Below, one piece after another: positions 25,089 to 34,405 of a stretch of DNA of 64,000 nucleotides. The stretch covers positions 28,074 through 92,073 of the forward strand of contig NZ_RHOG01000007.1 of the NCBI RefSeq assembly GCF_003946405.1. The letters are read 5' to 3'. Origin of the DNA: Lacticaseibacillus yichunensis. Lineage in GTDB: Bacteria; Bacillota; Bacilli; Lactobacillales; Lactobacillaceae. Below the pieces are notes generated by a model. That model saw only the letters and a list, made by a program, of their open reading frames with translations. It had not been told where the DNA came from and did not search any database. Position numbers and translations under genes: made by a program. Position 1 is the stretch's first letter. Every line of letters starts with the position of its first letter.

Positions 25089-26028
25089 GCACTTTGTGGC
25101 CGCCGATCAGGTGACACCTGAACTGGCGGGGCAACTGATCGACCGGGCGGAAGCCTTTAAGAACGGCGCGATCGCCAACATCGAGCTGCCGACCTATGCC
25201 GCCAACCTGTTTTTCGAAGCGTCGACGCGCACGCACACGTCCTTTGAAATGGCGGAGCGCAAACTCGGCATGACCGTTCTGCCATTTGATCCCGCGCACA
25301 GCTCGGTGACAAAGGGCGAAACGCTGGGCGACACCCTGCGGACGCTGGCCGCGATCGGCGTGCAGGTGGCGGTGATTCGCCATCCTGCCGACGATTACTA
25401 CAAACCGCTGATTGAAGAGGGCCTGCCGCTGCATTTGATCAATGCCGGCGATGGCGCCGGCCAGCATCCCAGCCAAATGATGTTGGACCTGATGACCATT
25501 CACGAAGCATTCGGCCACTTCAAGGGCCTGAAAGTCGGCATCGTCGGCGACCTGGCGCATTCGCGGGTCGCGCGCAGTGACATGCAGATCTTGACGAAGC
25601 TCGGCGCCAGCGTCGCGTTTTCCGGGCCAAAAGCCTGGTATACTGACGACTTCAAGGCATATGGTCCATATGTCCCGCTCAAGGACCTGGCCCCAGCCGT
25701 GGATGTGTTGATGTTGCTGCGGGTGCAGCTTGAGCGCCTGTCCGATGCGGAAAAAGCGGAGTTCTCAGCCGCCACGTATCACGCGCGCTTCGGGGTCACC
25801 CAAAGCATTTACGACAGCATGCAGCCCCGCGCGATCATCATGCATCCAGCCCCAGTCAACCGCGATGTTGAGCTGGCCAGCAATTTGGTGCAAGCCAGTC
25901 GCTCCCGTATTTTTGACCAGATGCAAAACGGGGTCTTCATGCGCATGGCGATGCTCGAGCTGGTCTGCCACAGTCCGTTGACCGATAAAGGAGACTTCCC
26001 ACATGCAAACGCTGATTCAAAACGCTGA
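25072..26028 (+). CDS. pyrB: Aspartate carbamoyltransferase catalytic subunit
   Basis: Second step of UMP synthesis: carbamoyl phosphate plus aspartate to carbamoyl aspartate. 318 residues. The carbamoyl-phosphate loop is [19 protein letters not shown], the [13 protein letters not shown] motif follows, and the aspartate-binding Arg/Gln region includes LLRVQLER and [13 protein letters not shown]. The start overlaps the pyrP end by 17 bases and the end overlaps pyrC by 26 bases. No regulatory PyrI chain is present, as expected for Firmicutes. Confidence 0.97.
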   Translation: MPNTIEHFVAADQVTPELAGQLIDRAEAFKNGAIANIELPTYAANLFFEASTRTHTSFEMAERKLGMTVLPFDPAHSSVTKGETLGDTLRTLAAIGVQVAVIRHPADDYYKPLIEEGLPLHLINAGDGAGQHPSQMMLDLMTIHEAFGHFKGLKVGIVGDLAHSRVARSDMQILTKLGASVAFSGPKAWYTDDFKAYGPYVPLKDLAPAVDVLMLLRVQLERLSDAEKAEFSAATYHARFGVTQSIYDSMQPRAIIMHPAPVNRDVELASNLVQASRSRIFDQMQNGVFMRMAMLELVCHSPLTDKGDFPHANADSKR

Positions 26029-27268
26029 CCTGCTCGGCGAAGGCACCCTGCTCGATATTCTCATTGAAAATGGCGAGATTGTCGCGCTGGGCCGCGGCCT
26101 CGCGCATCAAGACGGGGCGACCATTCTCGACGCCAATCGGCAAACGCTGCTGCCCGGGTTGATCGATGTGCACGTGCATTACCGCGAACCGGGCTTTGAG
26201 CAAAAAGAGACGATCGCCACCGGGGCGGCCGCGGCCGCACATGGCGGCTTCACGACGACCTTGGCGATGCCAAACCTCGACCCGGTGCCGGATACTGTCG
26301 ACCACCTGATGCCGTTGCTGGCGAAAAATGCCAGCGACGCCAAGATCCATGTGCGCCAATTTGCCTCGCTCACCCAAGGCCGAAGCGGCGACACGCTGGT
26401 GGATTTCCAGGCGCTTCATGACGCCGGCGCGATCGGCTTTTCCGATGATGGGTCGGGCATTCAAAACGCGTTGACGATGTATCAGGCGATGCAGGCGGCC
26501 GCCAAAGTGGACGCCCCAATCGCCGCGCACATCGAAGACGCCAGCCTCATGCAAGGCGGGGTGATGAACGCCGGTCGCATCGCCGATGAACTGGGCCTCA
26601 AGGGCATCATCAACCAAAGTGAAAGCAGCCAGCTGGCCCGCGACCTTGATCTGGCCGCCGCCACTGGGGTCCACTATCATGCCTGCCACATTTCCACGCG
26701 CCAAAGCGTCGAGTTGATCCGCGCCGCGAAAAAACAGGGCGTCAACGTCACCGCCGAAGTCTCACCGCATCATTTGCTGCTGGATGAGACTGACATTCAC
26801 AAAGACGACCCCATGCTAAAAATGAATCCGCCACTTCGCAGTCGCGCCGATCATCTGGCCCTCATCGAAGGGCTTGCGGATGGGACGCTCGATCTGATTG
26901 CCACGGATCACGCGCCGCACACCGCCGCGGATAAGGCCGGCTCAATGGCGACCGCCGCGTTTGGCATCGTCGGCAGCGAGACCGCCTTTGCGACGCTGTA
27001 CACGCAGTTTGTGGCCAGCAAGATGTTCACCTTGGCCCAGCTCATCAACTGGATGAGCACGAATCCGGCCACATTGTTCAACCTGCCAGGCGGGCGCATC
27101 GCAGTTGGCGCCCCGGCGGATCTGACCCTGGTCGACTTGACCACACCGTACACGATCGACGCCGCCGACTTTTTATCCAAGGGCAAAAACAGTCCGTTCA
27201 TCGGGCGCGAGGTGCGGGGGAAGGTGCGCCTGACACTCGCCGGGGGTCAGATCGCGTATCAGGCGTAG
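26003..27268 (+). CDS. pyrC: Dihydroorotase
   Basis: Zinc amidohydrolase closing carbamoyl aspartate to dihydroorotate. 421 residues, type I dihydroorotase length. Metal ligands are seen in [15 protein letters not shown], in the His-containing segments AHIEDASLM and [12 protein letters not shown], and in the catalytic [15 protein letters not shown] lies inside the end of pyrB. A 120-bp gap to carA follows with no clear hairpin. Confidence 0.96.
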   Translation: MQTLIQNADLLGEGTLLDILIENGEIVALGRGLAHQDGATILDANRQTLLPGLIDVHVHYREPGFEQKETIATGAAAAAHGGFTTTLAMPNLDPVPDTVDHLMPLLAKNASDAKIHVRQFASLTQGRSGDTLVDFQALHDAGAIGFSDDGSGIQNALTMYQAMQAAAKVDAPIAAHIEDASLMQGGVMNAGRIADELGLKGIINQSESSQLARDLDLAAATGVHYHACHISTRQSVELIRAAKKQGVNVTAEVSPHHLLLDETDIHKDDPMLKMNPPLRSRADHLALIEGLADGTLDLIATDHAPHTAADKAGSMATAAFGIVGSETAFATLYTQFVASKMFTLAQLINWMSTNPATLFNLPGGRIAVGAPADLTLVDLTTPYTIDAADFLSKGKNSPFIGREVRGKVRLTLAGGQIAYQA

Positions 27269-27388
27269 GGCCTGCTCGACGCAAACCAGCGCCAGAATCG
27301 TAGCCAGTCCACATCCGTATCCTACCCAGATCCGTATCCAAGATCCGCACTCATTTTTCCAGCATGACCAATCAGAGGAGGGAACCAG

Positions 27389-28480
27389 TTGAAACGCTAT
27401 TTGATCCTAGAAGACGGCAGTGTTTTTCCAGGCGAGGGATTCGGTGCAAAAACCGTGACCACCGGTGAGATCGTCTTCAACACCGGCATGAGCGGCTATC
27501 AAGAGACCATCACTGACCAAAGTTACAACGGCCAGATCATCACCTTTACCTATCCACTGATCGGCAATTGCGGCATCAACCGCGACGATTACGAAAGTAT
27601 CAACCCCACAGCAAAAGGGGTGGTGGTCCGTGAAGTGGCCCGCGTCACCGGCAACTGGCGCGCGCAAATGAGCCTGGATGAATTTCTGCGGCGCAAGCAC
27701 ATCCCCGGCATTGCCGGCATCGACACCCGGGCGCTGACCAAGCGGCTGCGGGAGGCCGGCACCATGAAGGCCAGCATTGTGGACGCCGCCGACGCCCATG
27801 CCTTTGACCAACTCAAGGCGCTGGTCCTGCCGAAAAATCAGGTGCTGCAAGTGGCCACGACCCATGCGTTTCCCGCGCCTGGCAGTGGCCGCAATGTCGC
27901 GGTGATCGACTTTGGGCTGAAGCACAGTATTTTGCGCGAGCTCGCCAAACGCGACTGCAACTTGACGGTCCTGCCGCCAACCACCACCGCCGAAGAATTG
28001 CTCGACCTGGATCCGGATGGCGTGATGCTGACCAACGGCCCTGGCGACCCTAAGGATGTGCCGGAAGCGCTGACCATGATTCGCGGCATCGAGGGGAAAA
28101 TTCCGCTGTTTGGCATTTGCCTCGGCCATCAATTATTCGCGCTGGCCAATGGCGCCAACACTTTTAAGATGAAATACGGGCACCGCGGCTTCAACCATCC
28201 GGTGCGCGAGATCGCGACCGGCCGCATCGACTTCACCAGCCAAAATCATGGCTATGCCGTCGACCCGCAGTCGATCGACCCCGATCAATTGATCGTCACC
28301 CATGAAGAGATCAACGACCACACCGTCGAGGGCCTGCGCCACCGGCTGTACCCGGCCTTTTCCGTCCAGTTCCATCCGGATGCGGCGCCGGGTCCCCATG
28401 ACGCCGACCATCTCTTCGACGAGTTTATGGAAATGATGGATGCTTTCAAGCTGCGAGGAAAGGAAGTTCACAATGCCTAA
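27389..28480 (+). CDS. carA: Carbamoyl phosphate synthase, small (glutaminase) subunit
   Basis: Hydrolyses glutamine and channels ammonia to CarB. 363 residues, with the N-terminal small-subunit domain ([19 protein letters not shown]) and a class I glutamine amidotransferase domain. The nucleophile Cys is in [13 protein letters not shown] and the His/Glu pair lies near [19 protein letters not shown] precedes the ATG. It overlaps carB by 8 bases. Being inside the pyr operon, it is the pyrimidine-regulated copy (pyrAA). Confidence 0.96.
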   Translation: MKRYLILEDGSVFPGEGFGAKTVTTGEIVFNTGMSGYQETITDQSYNGQIITFTYPLIGNCGINRDDYESINPTAKGVVVREVARVTGNWRAQMSLDEFLRRKHIPGIAGIDTRALTKRLREAGTMKASIVDAADAHAFDQLKALVLPKNQVLQVATTHAFPAPGSGRNVAVIDFGLKHSILRELAKRDCNLTVLPPTTTAEELLDLDPDGVMLTNGPGDPKDVPEALTMIRGIEGKIPLFGICLGHQLFALANGANTFKMKYGHRGFNHPVREIATGRIDFTSQNHGYAVDPQSIDPDQLIVTHEEINDHTVEGLRHRLYPAFSVQFHPDAAPGPHDADHLFDEFMEMMDAFKLRGKEVHNA

Positions 28481-31400
28481 GCGTCAAGATATTCACAAGA
28501 TCCTGGTCATCGGGTCCGGCCCGATCATCATCGGCCAGGCCGCCGAATTCGATTACTCCGGCACCCAGGCCTGCCTGGCGCTCAAGGAAGAGGGCTACGA
28601 GGTCGTGCTCGTCAACTCCAATCCCGCGACCATCATGACCGACAAAGAGATCGCCGATCAAGTCTACATCGAGCCGCTCACCGTCGAATTCGTCTCGCAG
28701 ATTTTGCGCAAGGAATTGCCGGATGCGATCTTGCCGACGATTGGCGGGCAGATCGGCCTCAACTTGGCGATGGCACTGGCGAACTCTGGCATCCTCGAGC
28801 AGCTGCACATCGAACTGCTGGGCACCAAGCTCACCGCGATCGATCAAGCCGAGGACCGCGAGCTGTTTAAAAATCTGATGCAATCACTCAACGAACCGAT
28901 TCCGGAATCCACCATCGCGCATAATTTTGACGACGCCAAGGCTTTCGCGGAAAAAATCGGTTACCCGGTCATCATTCGGCCAGCCTTCACCATGGGCGGC
29001 ACAGGTGGCGGCATTGCGAAAAACGAGACCGACCTCGCCACCATCACCGAAAACGGCCTGAACCTCAGCCCCGTCAACCAGGTGCTGGTCGAGCGCTCGA
29101 TCGCCGGATACAAAGAGATCGAATTTGAAGTGATGCGCGACGCCGCAGACAACGCGATCGTCGTCTGCAACATGGAAAACTTCGATCCAGTCGGCGTCCA
29201 CACCGGCGACTCGGTGGTGTTTGCCCCGGTTCAGACCCTGACGGACAAGGAAGTGCAAATGCTGCGGGACGCTTCGCTGAAGATCATTCGTGCCTTGAAG
29301 ATCGAAGGCGGCTGCAACGTGCAGCTGGCGCTTGACCCGAATTCCTTCAAGTACTACATCATCGAAGTCAACCCGCGGGTGTCTCGCTCCTCTGCGCTGG
29401 CCTCTAAGGCGACCGGTTATCCGATTGCGAAAATGGCGGCGAAGATCGCAGTCGGCCTGACACTTGATGAGATCAAAAACCCGATCACCGATGCGACCTT
29501 TGCCGAATTTGAGCCGATGCTGGATTACGTCGTCTGCAAGATTCCGCGCTTCCCATTTGATAAATTCGAACACGGCGACCGCCGCCTCGGCACGCAGATG
29601 AAGGCCACTGGTGAAGTGATGGCGATCGGCCGCACGATCGAGGAAAGTCTGCTCAAGGCCGTTCGCGGGCTTGAAGTGGGCGCCGTGCATCTGTGGGGCC
29701 AGCCGTATGCCGACAGCACCGACGAGCAGCTGTCGACCAACATTATCCAGGCCAACGACATGCGCCTGTTTTACATCGCCGAAGCCTTCCGCCGCGGCTT
29801 TACAATCGAGGAGATCGCAGAACTGTCCGGCATCAACCCATTTTTCCTCGACAAGATTCTGCATATCACCGAGCTGGAAACTGAGTTGAAAAACCAGCCA
29901 GGGGACGTGGACTTGCTGCACATCGCCAAGCGCAACGGCTTTGCCGACGCGACGATTGCCAAGCTCTGGAACCAGTCGGCCGATGACATTCGCGACCTGC
30001 GCAAGGAAAATGGCATCGTGCCGGTCTACAAGATGGTCGATACCTGCGCCGGCGAGTTTGCTTCGAGCACCCCGTATTTCTACAGCACCTATGAGACCGA
30101 GACTGAAAGCACGGAAGACGGCCGCGAAAGCATTCTGGTGCTGGGCTCCGGGCCGATTCGCATCGGCCAAGGCGTCGAGTTCGATTACGCGACGGTCCAT
30201 TCCGTCAAGGCGATTCAAAAGGCAGGCTTTGAGGCCATCATCATGAACTCAAATCCCGAGACCGTGTCAACCGACTTTTCCATTTCGGATAAGCTGTACT
30301 TCGAGCCGCTGACCGAAGAGGACGTCCTAAATGTGATCGACCTCGAACAGCCCCGCGGCGTGATTGTTCAATTCGGTGGGCAGACCGCCATCAATTTGGC
30401 CGCGCCACTGGAAAAACACGGGGTGAAGATCTTGGGCACCAGCCTTGACGACCTCGATGCCGCCGAGGACCGCGACCGTTTCGATGCAATCATCAAATCG
30501 CTGAACATTCCCCAACCAGTCGGGGACACCGCCACGGACAAGGCCGGCGCGCTGAAAATTGCGGCGCGCATCGGGTATCCAGTGCTGGTCCGCCCGAGTT
30601 ATGTGCTGGGCGGCCGGGCGATGGAGATCGTGCATGACGAAGACGAGTTGGCGCAATACATCAACGAAGCCGTTTCGGTGTCGCATGATCATCCTGTTTT
30701 GATCGACCAGTACCTCGTCGGCAAGGAATGCGAAGTCGACGCGATCACGGATGGCGAGACGGTCGTCATTCCGGGCATCATGGAACACATCGAGCGCGCC
30801 GGCGTCCATTCCGGCGACTCGATGGCCGTTTACCCACCGCAGGATTTTAGCCAAAAAGTGATCGATCAGATCGAGCATCAAACCATCGCCCTTGCGCATG
30901 CGCTGCACTGCATCGGCATCATGAATGTGCAATTCATTGTCCGCGACGAACAAGTCTACGTGATCGAAGTCAATCCGCGGGCGTCTCGCACCGTGCCATT
31001 CTTGAGCAAGGTGACGGGCATCGCGATGGCGCAAGTCGCCACCCAAGCAATTTTAGGCGCGAGCCTGAAAGACATGGGCTTCACGACTGGCATTTTGCCA
31101 GTGCGCCCAGGCGTGCATGTGAAGTCGCCGGTGTTCTCATTCTCCAAGCTCAACGAGGTCGATAGTGCGCTCGGGCCGGAAATGAAATCCACCGGGGAAG
31201 TCATGGGCAGCGACACGACGCTTGACAAGGCGCTGTACAAAGCCTTCGAAGCCAGCCACACCCATCTGCCGCGATACGGTACCGCGCTGTTCACGGTCGC
31301 CGATGCGGATAAGAAGGAGGCCGTGGCCTTGGCCCGCCGCTTCCGTGAAGTTGGCTACCAGATCGTCGCAACGGCAGGCACCGCCGCCGCATTGCGCGAC

Positions 31401-31652
31401 GCCGGCATCACCGTTTCCACCATCACCAAGCTCGGCGAAAGCGGGGAGAATGCAATCTTGGATGCCATCGCGGACCGCAAGTTGCAGGTCGTCATCAACA
31501 CGACGTCCGGCGACAAGGCAACCACCAGCGACGGCTACCGCATTCGCCAGGCCGCGATCATGCATGGTGTGCCGCTGATGACGAGCCTGGATACCGTGGG
31601 CGCCATTCTCGGCGTGCTCGAGTCCCGCGCGTTCACCACGCAGCCTTTATAA
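28473..31652 (+). CDS. carB: Carbamoyl phosphate synthase, large subunit
   Basis: Synthesises carbamoyl phosphate from bicarbonate, ammonia and two ATP. It starts at ATG 28473 (AAGGAAG upstream, overlapping the carA stop) and has 1059 residues. Two homologous ATP-grasp halves are visible, with [11 protein letters not shown] near residue 170 and [14 protein letters not shown] near residue 710, then the MGS-like allosteric domain at the C-terminus. The stop codon is part of TATAATAGAAGAAA (31648-31661), a motif seen at other gene ends. Confidence 0.97.
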   Translation: MPKRQDIHKILVIGSGPIIIGQAAEFDYSGTQACLALKEEGYEVVLVNSNPATIMTDKEIADQVYIEPLTVEFVSQILRKELPDAILPTIGGQIGLNLAMALANSGILEQLHIELLGTKLTAIDQAEDRELFKNLMQSLNEPIPESTIAHNFDDAKAFAEKIGYPVIIRPAFTMGGTGGGIAKNETDLATITENGLNLSPVNQVLVERSIAGYKEIEFEVMRDAADNAIVVCNMENFDPVGVHTGDSVVFAPVQTLTDKEVQMLRDASLKIIRALKIEGGCNVQLALDPNSFKYYIIEVNPRVSRSSALASKATGYPIAKMAAKIAVGLTLDEIKNPITDATFAEFEPMLDYVVCKIPRFPFDKFEHGDRRLGTQMKATGEVMAIGRTIEESLLKAVRGLEVGAVHLWGQPYADSTDEQLSTNIIQANDMRLFYIAEAFRRGFTIEEIAELSGINPFFLDKILHITELETELKNQPGDVDLLHIAKRNGFADATIAKLWNQSADDIRDLRKENGIVPVYKMVDTCAGEFASSTPYFYSTYETETESTEDGRESILVLGSGPIRIGQGVEFDYATVHSVKAIQKAGFEAIIMNSNPETVSTDFSISDKLYFEPLTEEDVLNVIDLEQPRGVIVQFGGQTAINLAAPLEKHGVKILGTSLDDLDAAEDRDRFDAIIKSLNIPQPVGDTATDKAGALKIAARIGYPVLVRPSYVLGGRAMEIVHDEDELAQYINEAVSVSHDHPVLIDQYLVGKECEVDAITDGETVVIPGIMEHIERAGVHSGDSMAVYPPQDFSQKVIDQIEHQTIALAHALHCIGIMNVQFIVRDEQVYVIEVNPRASRTVPFLSKVTGIAMAQVATQAILGASLKDMGFTTGILPVRPGVHVKSPVFSFSKLNEVDSALGPEMKSTGEVMGSDTTLDKALYKAFEASHTHLPRYGTALFTVADADKKEAVALARRFREVGYQIVATAGTAAALRDAGITVSTITKLGESGENAILDAIADRKLQVVINTTSGDKATTSDGYRIRQAAIMHGVPLMTSLDTVGAILGVLESRAFTTQPL

Positions 31653-31783
31653 TAGAAGAAAAATTGCGCCAGCGTGTCAGTCATGCGCTGTGGCGTCAAG
31701 TGCCATGCGGTTTTGTGGCGCGCTTGTGCTGGTTTTGTGGGTTGGAGTTGTTGCTGTTGTTGTCAGTTGAAAAGGAGTTTGTC

Positions 31784-32497
31784 ATGCCACCGATCATTGC
31801 GCTCGATTTTCCAGATTTTGATCAAGCCAAACAGTTTCTGCGTCAATTTTCACCCAGCGAGGAACTGGTCGTGAAAATTGGGATGGAGCTGGTCTACGCG
31901 GAAGGGCCGCAATTGATGGCGGACATTGAGGCCGTGCATCCCGCCCAGGTCTTCTTGGACCTCAAGCTACACGACATCCCGCACACCGTCGAGCAGGCCG
32001 CGTTTCAGCTCGGCCGCCTCGGCGCGGCAATGACCACCGTTCATGCGGCAGGCGGGTCGGCGATGATCCAGGCGGCCAAACGGGGCTTGCTGGCCGGCGC
32101 CCAAGAAGCAGGGAAGGCGGCGCCGAGACTGCTTGCGGTGACCCAGCTGACCTCGACCTCACAGGAAATGCTGAACAACGAACTGCAGATCCCAGGCACC
32201 CCAGCCGAAAGCGTTGTGCACCTGGCAAAATTGGCCGCCGCAGCTGGCGCCGATGGGGTCATCGCCAGTCCGCTGGAAGCAAGCCTGATCCGCGCGGCAG
32301 TCGGTGGTGATTTTCTCATCGTCACCCCGGGCATTCGCCCAGCCGGTGCCGCAATCGGCGATCAAAAGCGGGTCACCACCCCAGGCGACGCCAAACGCCT
32401 CGGCAGTTCGGCCATCGTGGTCGGCCGGCCGATCACGCAAAGCGCCGATCCCGTTGCTGCTTATCACGCAATTGCCAAAGAATGGAGCGAAGCATAA
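31784..32497 (+). CDS. pyrF: Orotidine 5'-phosphate decarboxylase
   Basis: Last step of UMP synthesis. It starts at ATG 31784 behind AAAAGGAG, giving 237 residues. The catalytic DLKLHDIPHTVEQA (Asp-Lys-Asp tetrad) is near residue 58 and the phosphate-binding TPGIRP and GSSAIVVGRPI motifs follow. The 131-bp gap to carB is where pyrD lies in the published L. plantarum pyr operon order; no pyrD remnant is recognisable here. Confidence 0.96.
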   Translation: MPPIIALDFPDFDQAKQFLRQFSPSEELVVKIGMELVYAEGPQLMADIEAVHPAQVFLDLKLHDIPHTVEQAAFQLGRLGAAMTTVHAAGGSAMIQAAKRGLLAGAQEAGKAAPRLLAVTQLTSTSQEMLNNELQIPGTPAESVVHLAKLAAAAGADGVIASPLEASLIRAAVGGDFLIVTPGIRPAGAAIGDQKRVTTPGDAKRLGSSAIVVGRPITQSADPVAAYHAIAKEWSEA

Positions 32498-32500
32498 ATC

Positions 32501-33133
32501 ATGGAAGAACTTGAAACGACCATTGCGCAGGACTTACTGAAGATCAACGCCGTCACCCTGCGCCCAAATGACCCATTCACTTGGGCGAGCGGCATCATTT
32601 CGCCGATCTACACCGACAACCGCCTGACGATCTCGTATCCCGCGGTCCGCACCGCGATCGCGGATGGGCTGGCGGCGTTGATCAAGGCTAAGTTTCCAGA
32701 CGTTGAAGTGATCGGCGGGGTGGCGACGGCCGGCATTCCGCATGCCAGTTTGGTCGCCGAACGCCTGGGCCTGCCGCTGATCTATGTCCGCAGCAAGCCC
32801 AAGGATCACGGCCAGGGCCGCCAGATCGAAGGCGCGCTTCAGCCTGGGGCAAAAGTCGTCCTGATCGATGACCTTCTGTCGACCGGTGGCTCTGTGCTGA
32901 AAGCCGCCGAAGCCGCAACCAAGGACGGCGCTAATGTGATCGGCGTTGCAGCCATTTTTTCCTATCAGCTGCCGGCTGCGGAAACAAATTTCGCAGCGGC
33001 AGGCATCCCGTTTGCCACGTTGACGACTTACACCGCCCTGATCCACACGGCGGAGGCGCAGGGGACGATCACCGCCAGCGAGCGCGACCTGCTTGCAACC
33101 TGGCGCGAAGATCCAACCGCTTGGGGAAAATAG
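32501..33133 (+). CDS. pyrE: Orotate phosphoribosyltransferase
   Basis: Converts orotate and PRPP to OMP. 210 residues. The PRPP motif [20 protein letters not shown] is near residue 120 and [16 protein letters not shown] is the N-terminal substrate region. It starts three bases after the pyrF stop. It is the last gene of the operon and is followed by a terminator. Confidence 0.96.
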   Translation: MEELETTIAQDLLKINAVTLRPNDPFTWASGIISPIYTDNRLTISYPAVRTAIADGLAALIKAKFPDVEVIGGVATAGIPHASLVAERLGLPLIYVRSKPKDHGQGRQIEGALQPGAKVVLIDDLLSTGGSVLKAAEAATKDGANVIGVAAIFSYQLPAAETNFAAAGIPFATLTTYTALIHTAEAQGTITASERDLLATWREDPTAWGK

Positions 33134-33167
33134 GGTGACGCGTTTGAGCAAATGAGACGCAGTGAGG

Positions 33168-33208
33168 GGAGTTCGGACCAGCTATGGTTGGTGCCGGGCT
33201 CCTTTTTG
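33168..33208 (+). terminator. Terminator of the pyr operon
   Basis: Compound stem GGAG-CGG-ACCA paired with TGGT-CCG-CTCC, followed by five T residues. Confidence 0.75.
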
Positions 33209-33213
33209 ATTCA

Positions 33214-33250
33214 GGGTGCGGCGCCGAGCGCTCGGCGAAGCCCAACTTGG
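33214..33250. repeat. Collapsed family A element (linker arms only)
   Basis: On the minus strand the linker end AGTTGGGCTT is followed directly by the 16-bp perfect palindrome CGCCGAGCGCTCGGCG and the linker start CCGCACCCT. It is a family A element in which only the two outer arms remain, fused without the ~85-bp core. The orientation is opposite to the other copies. Confidence 0.75.
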
Positions 33251-33343
33251 ATTTTGGAGAATGCACGTCTCTGCTCAAAAACACGACGGCGTATTCCCGG
33301 CGAGTGCCGCGCCCCATCTATTTAGAAAAAAATCAAAACAGTC

Positions 33344-33371
33344 TTGACCTCGCCGCCAAAAGGTCTATATT
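33344..33371 (+). promoter_or_regulatory. Promoter of the SdpR/SdpI-like operon
   Basis: TTGACC (33344-33349), 16 bases, TATATT (33366-33371). Two dyads follow: TTCTAGTTAGAA (33370-33381), overlapping the -10, and TTTCGAAA (33385-33392), between promoter and ribosome binding site. Both are good candidates for autorepressor binding. Confidence 0.65.
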
Positions 33372-33406
33372 CTAGTTAGAAAGTTTTCGAAATAGGAGGC
33401 GAGCCC

Positions 33407-33691
33407 ATGGCGATGAGTGAGACGCTGAAGGCAATCTCGGATCCCGCACGACGACAGATTCTGAACTTGCTGAAGACAGGACCGCAATCGGCCGGCGATA
33501 TCGCGGCGCATTTTGACTTGAAGGCCGCAACAGTCTCGTATCATCTGAAACTGCTGAAAGAAGCCGGCCTGATCTCTGAACGGCGCGAGAAGAATTTTAT
33601 CTATTACGACTTAAATGCCAGCGTATTCGAGGAAGTGTTGAGTTGGCTTTATAGTTTAGGAGCGGGGGAGAATAATGATGACAAAAAATAA
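33407..33691 (+). CDS. ArsR-family autorepressor, SdpR-like
   Basis: A 94-residue winged-helix regulator. ISDPARRQILNLLK and the recognition region AATVSYHLKLLKEAGLISERREKNFIYYDL are typical of the ArsR/SdpR group, and no metal-binding Cys is present. AGGAGG precedes the ATG. It overlaps the following SdpI-like gene by 17 bases. In Bacillus, SdpR represses its own operon and is sequestered at the membrane by SdpI; the same circuit is inferred here from gene order and dyads in the promoter. Confidence 0.85.
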   Translation: MAMSETLKAISDPARRQILNLLKTGPQSAGDIAAHFDLKAATVSYHLKLLKEAGLISERREKNFIYYDLNASVFEEVLSWLYSLGAGENNDDKK

Positions 33692-34322
33692 ATGGCGAAC
33701 GTTGATGCTCACAAGTTTAGTGATTCTCTCGACAATGATCTATGGGGCCAGTCAGTATGCAAGTCTACCGAAGACGATCGTTACCCACTGGGGCATCGAC
33801 AACGAACCCAATGGCTGGATGCCAAGAGCCGCCGTGGTGTACGGCTTGCCACTTTTAATGTTGGCATTTCATCTGCTCTGTGTCGGCGTGACCTATGCGG
33901 CGGCGGCGCGCGGCCCGAAAGCCCCCAAGCTTGAGCGCGTGATCGCGTGGATCTTCCCAGTGATCACTGTGGTGGCCTATGTCACAACGATTCGCTATGC
34001 CCAAGGCGCCAACGTCGACACCCGGTTGTGGGCCGTGACACTGATCGCCGCGCTTTTGATCGTGCTCGGGAATTATTTACCCACCGCGCCGGTCAAAACG
34101 GGCTGGGTCGGGTTCGGCATTCGCGTGCCATGGTCGACCAATGCGCAGGCGGCTTCGCAAAAATTGGCCCGCACGCTTGGCTACACCATGGTCGGCAGTG
34201 GGGTCGTGATCCTCCTGACATTATTTTTCCCGCCCATGGTGACCTGGATCGCGATACTGGCCTTCATCGCCGCCATGTTGCTCGAGCTGGCAGTCGCGTA
34301 TTTTCGCCAAAAACGTCACTAA
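33675..34322 (+). CDS. SdpI-family membrane protein
   Basis: A 215-residue integral membrane protein with about six hydrophobic segments. LPKTIVTHWGIDNEPNGWMP is the DUF1648-type N-terminal signature, and TGWVGFGIRVPWSTN is the SdpI C-terminal signature. In Bacillus the relative confers immunity to the SdpC toxin and acts as the signal receptor for SdpR. No SdpC-like toxin gene is visible nearby, so the role here may be sensing or immunity to an external peptide. Start 33675 or 33678 (ATGATG). Confidence 0.85.
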   Translation: MMTKNKWRTLMLTSLVILSTMIYGASQYASLPKTIVTHWGIDNEPNGWMPRAAVVYGLPLLMLAFHLLCVGVTYAAAARGPKAPKLERVIAWIFPVITVVAYVTTIRYAQGANVDTRLWAVTLIAALLIVLGNYLPTAPVKTGWVGFGIRVPWSTNAQAASQKLARTLGYTMVGSGVVILLTLFFPPMVTWIAILAFIAAMLLELAVAYFRQKRH

Positions 34323-34356
34323 AAAAGCGCTGGAGCCCAACGGCCCCAGCGCTTTT
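34321..34356. terminator. Bidirectional terminator between SdpI-like gene and rqcH
   Basis: Perfect stem GCGCTGG/CCAGCGC with TTTT on the plus side and an A run (34321-34326) giving a U run on the minus side. Confidence 0.85.
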
Positions 34357-34405
34357 GGCGATTCACGCCGATTTTTTCTTCTATTATAATAGCGCACGCC
34401 AACCG

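Noticed and set aside
28884..30218. 444-codon minus-strand ORF opposite carB
   Set aside because: Shadow ORF in G+C-rich DNA. carB is full length with both ATP-grasp domains on the plus strand.
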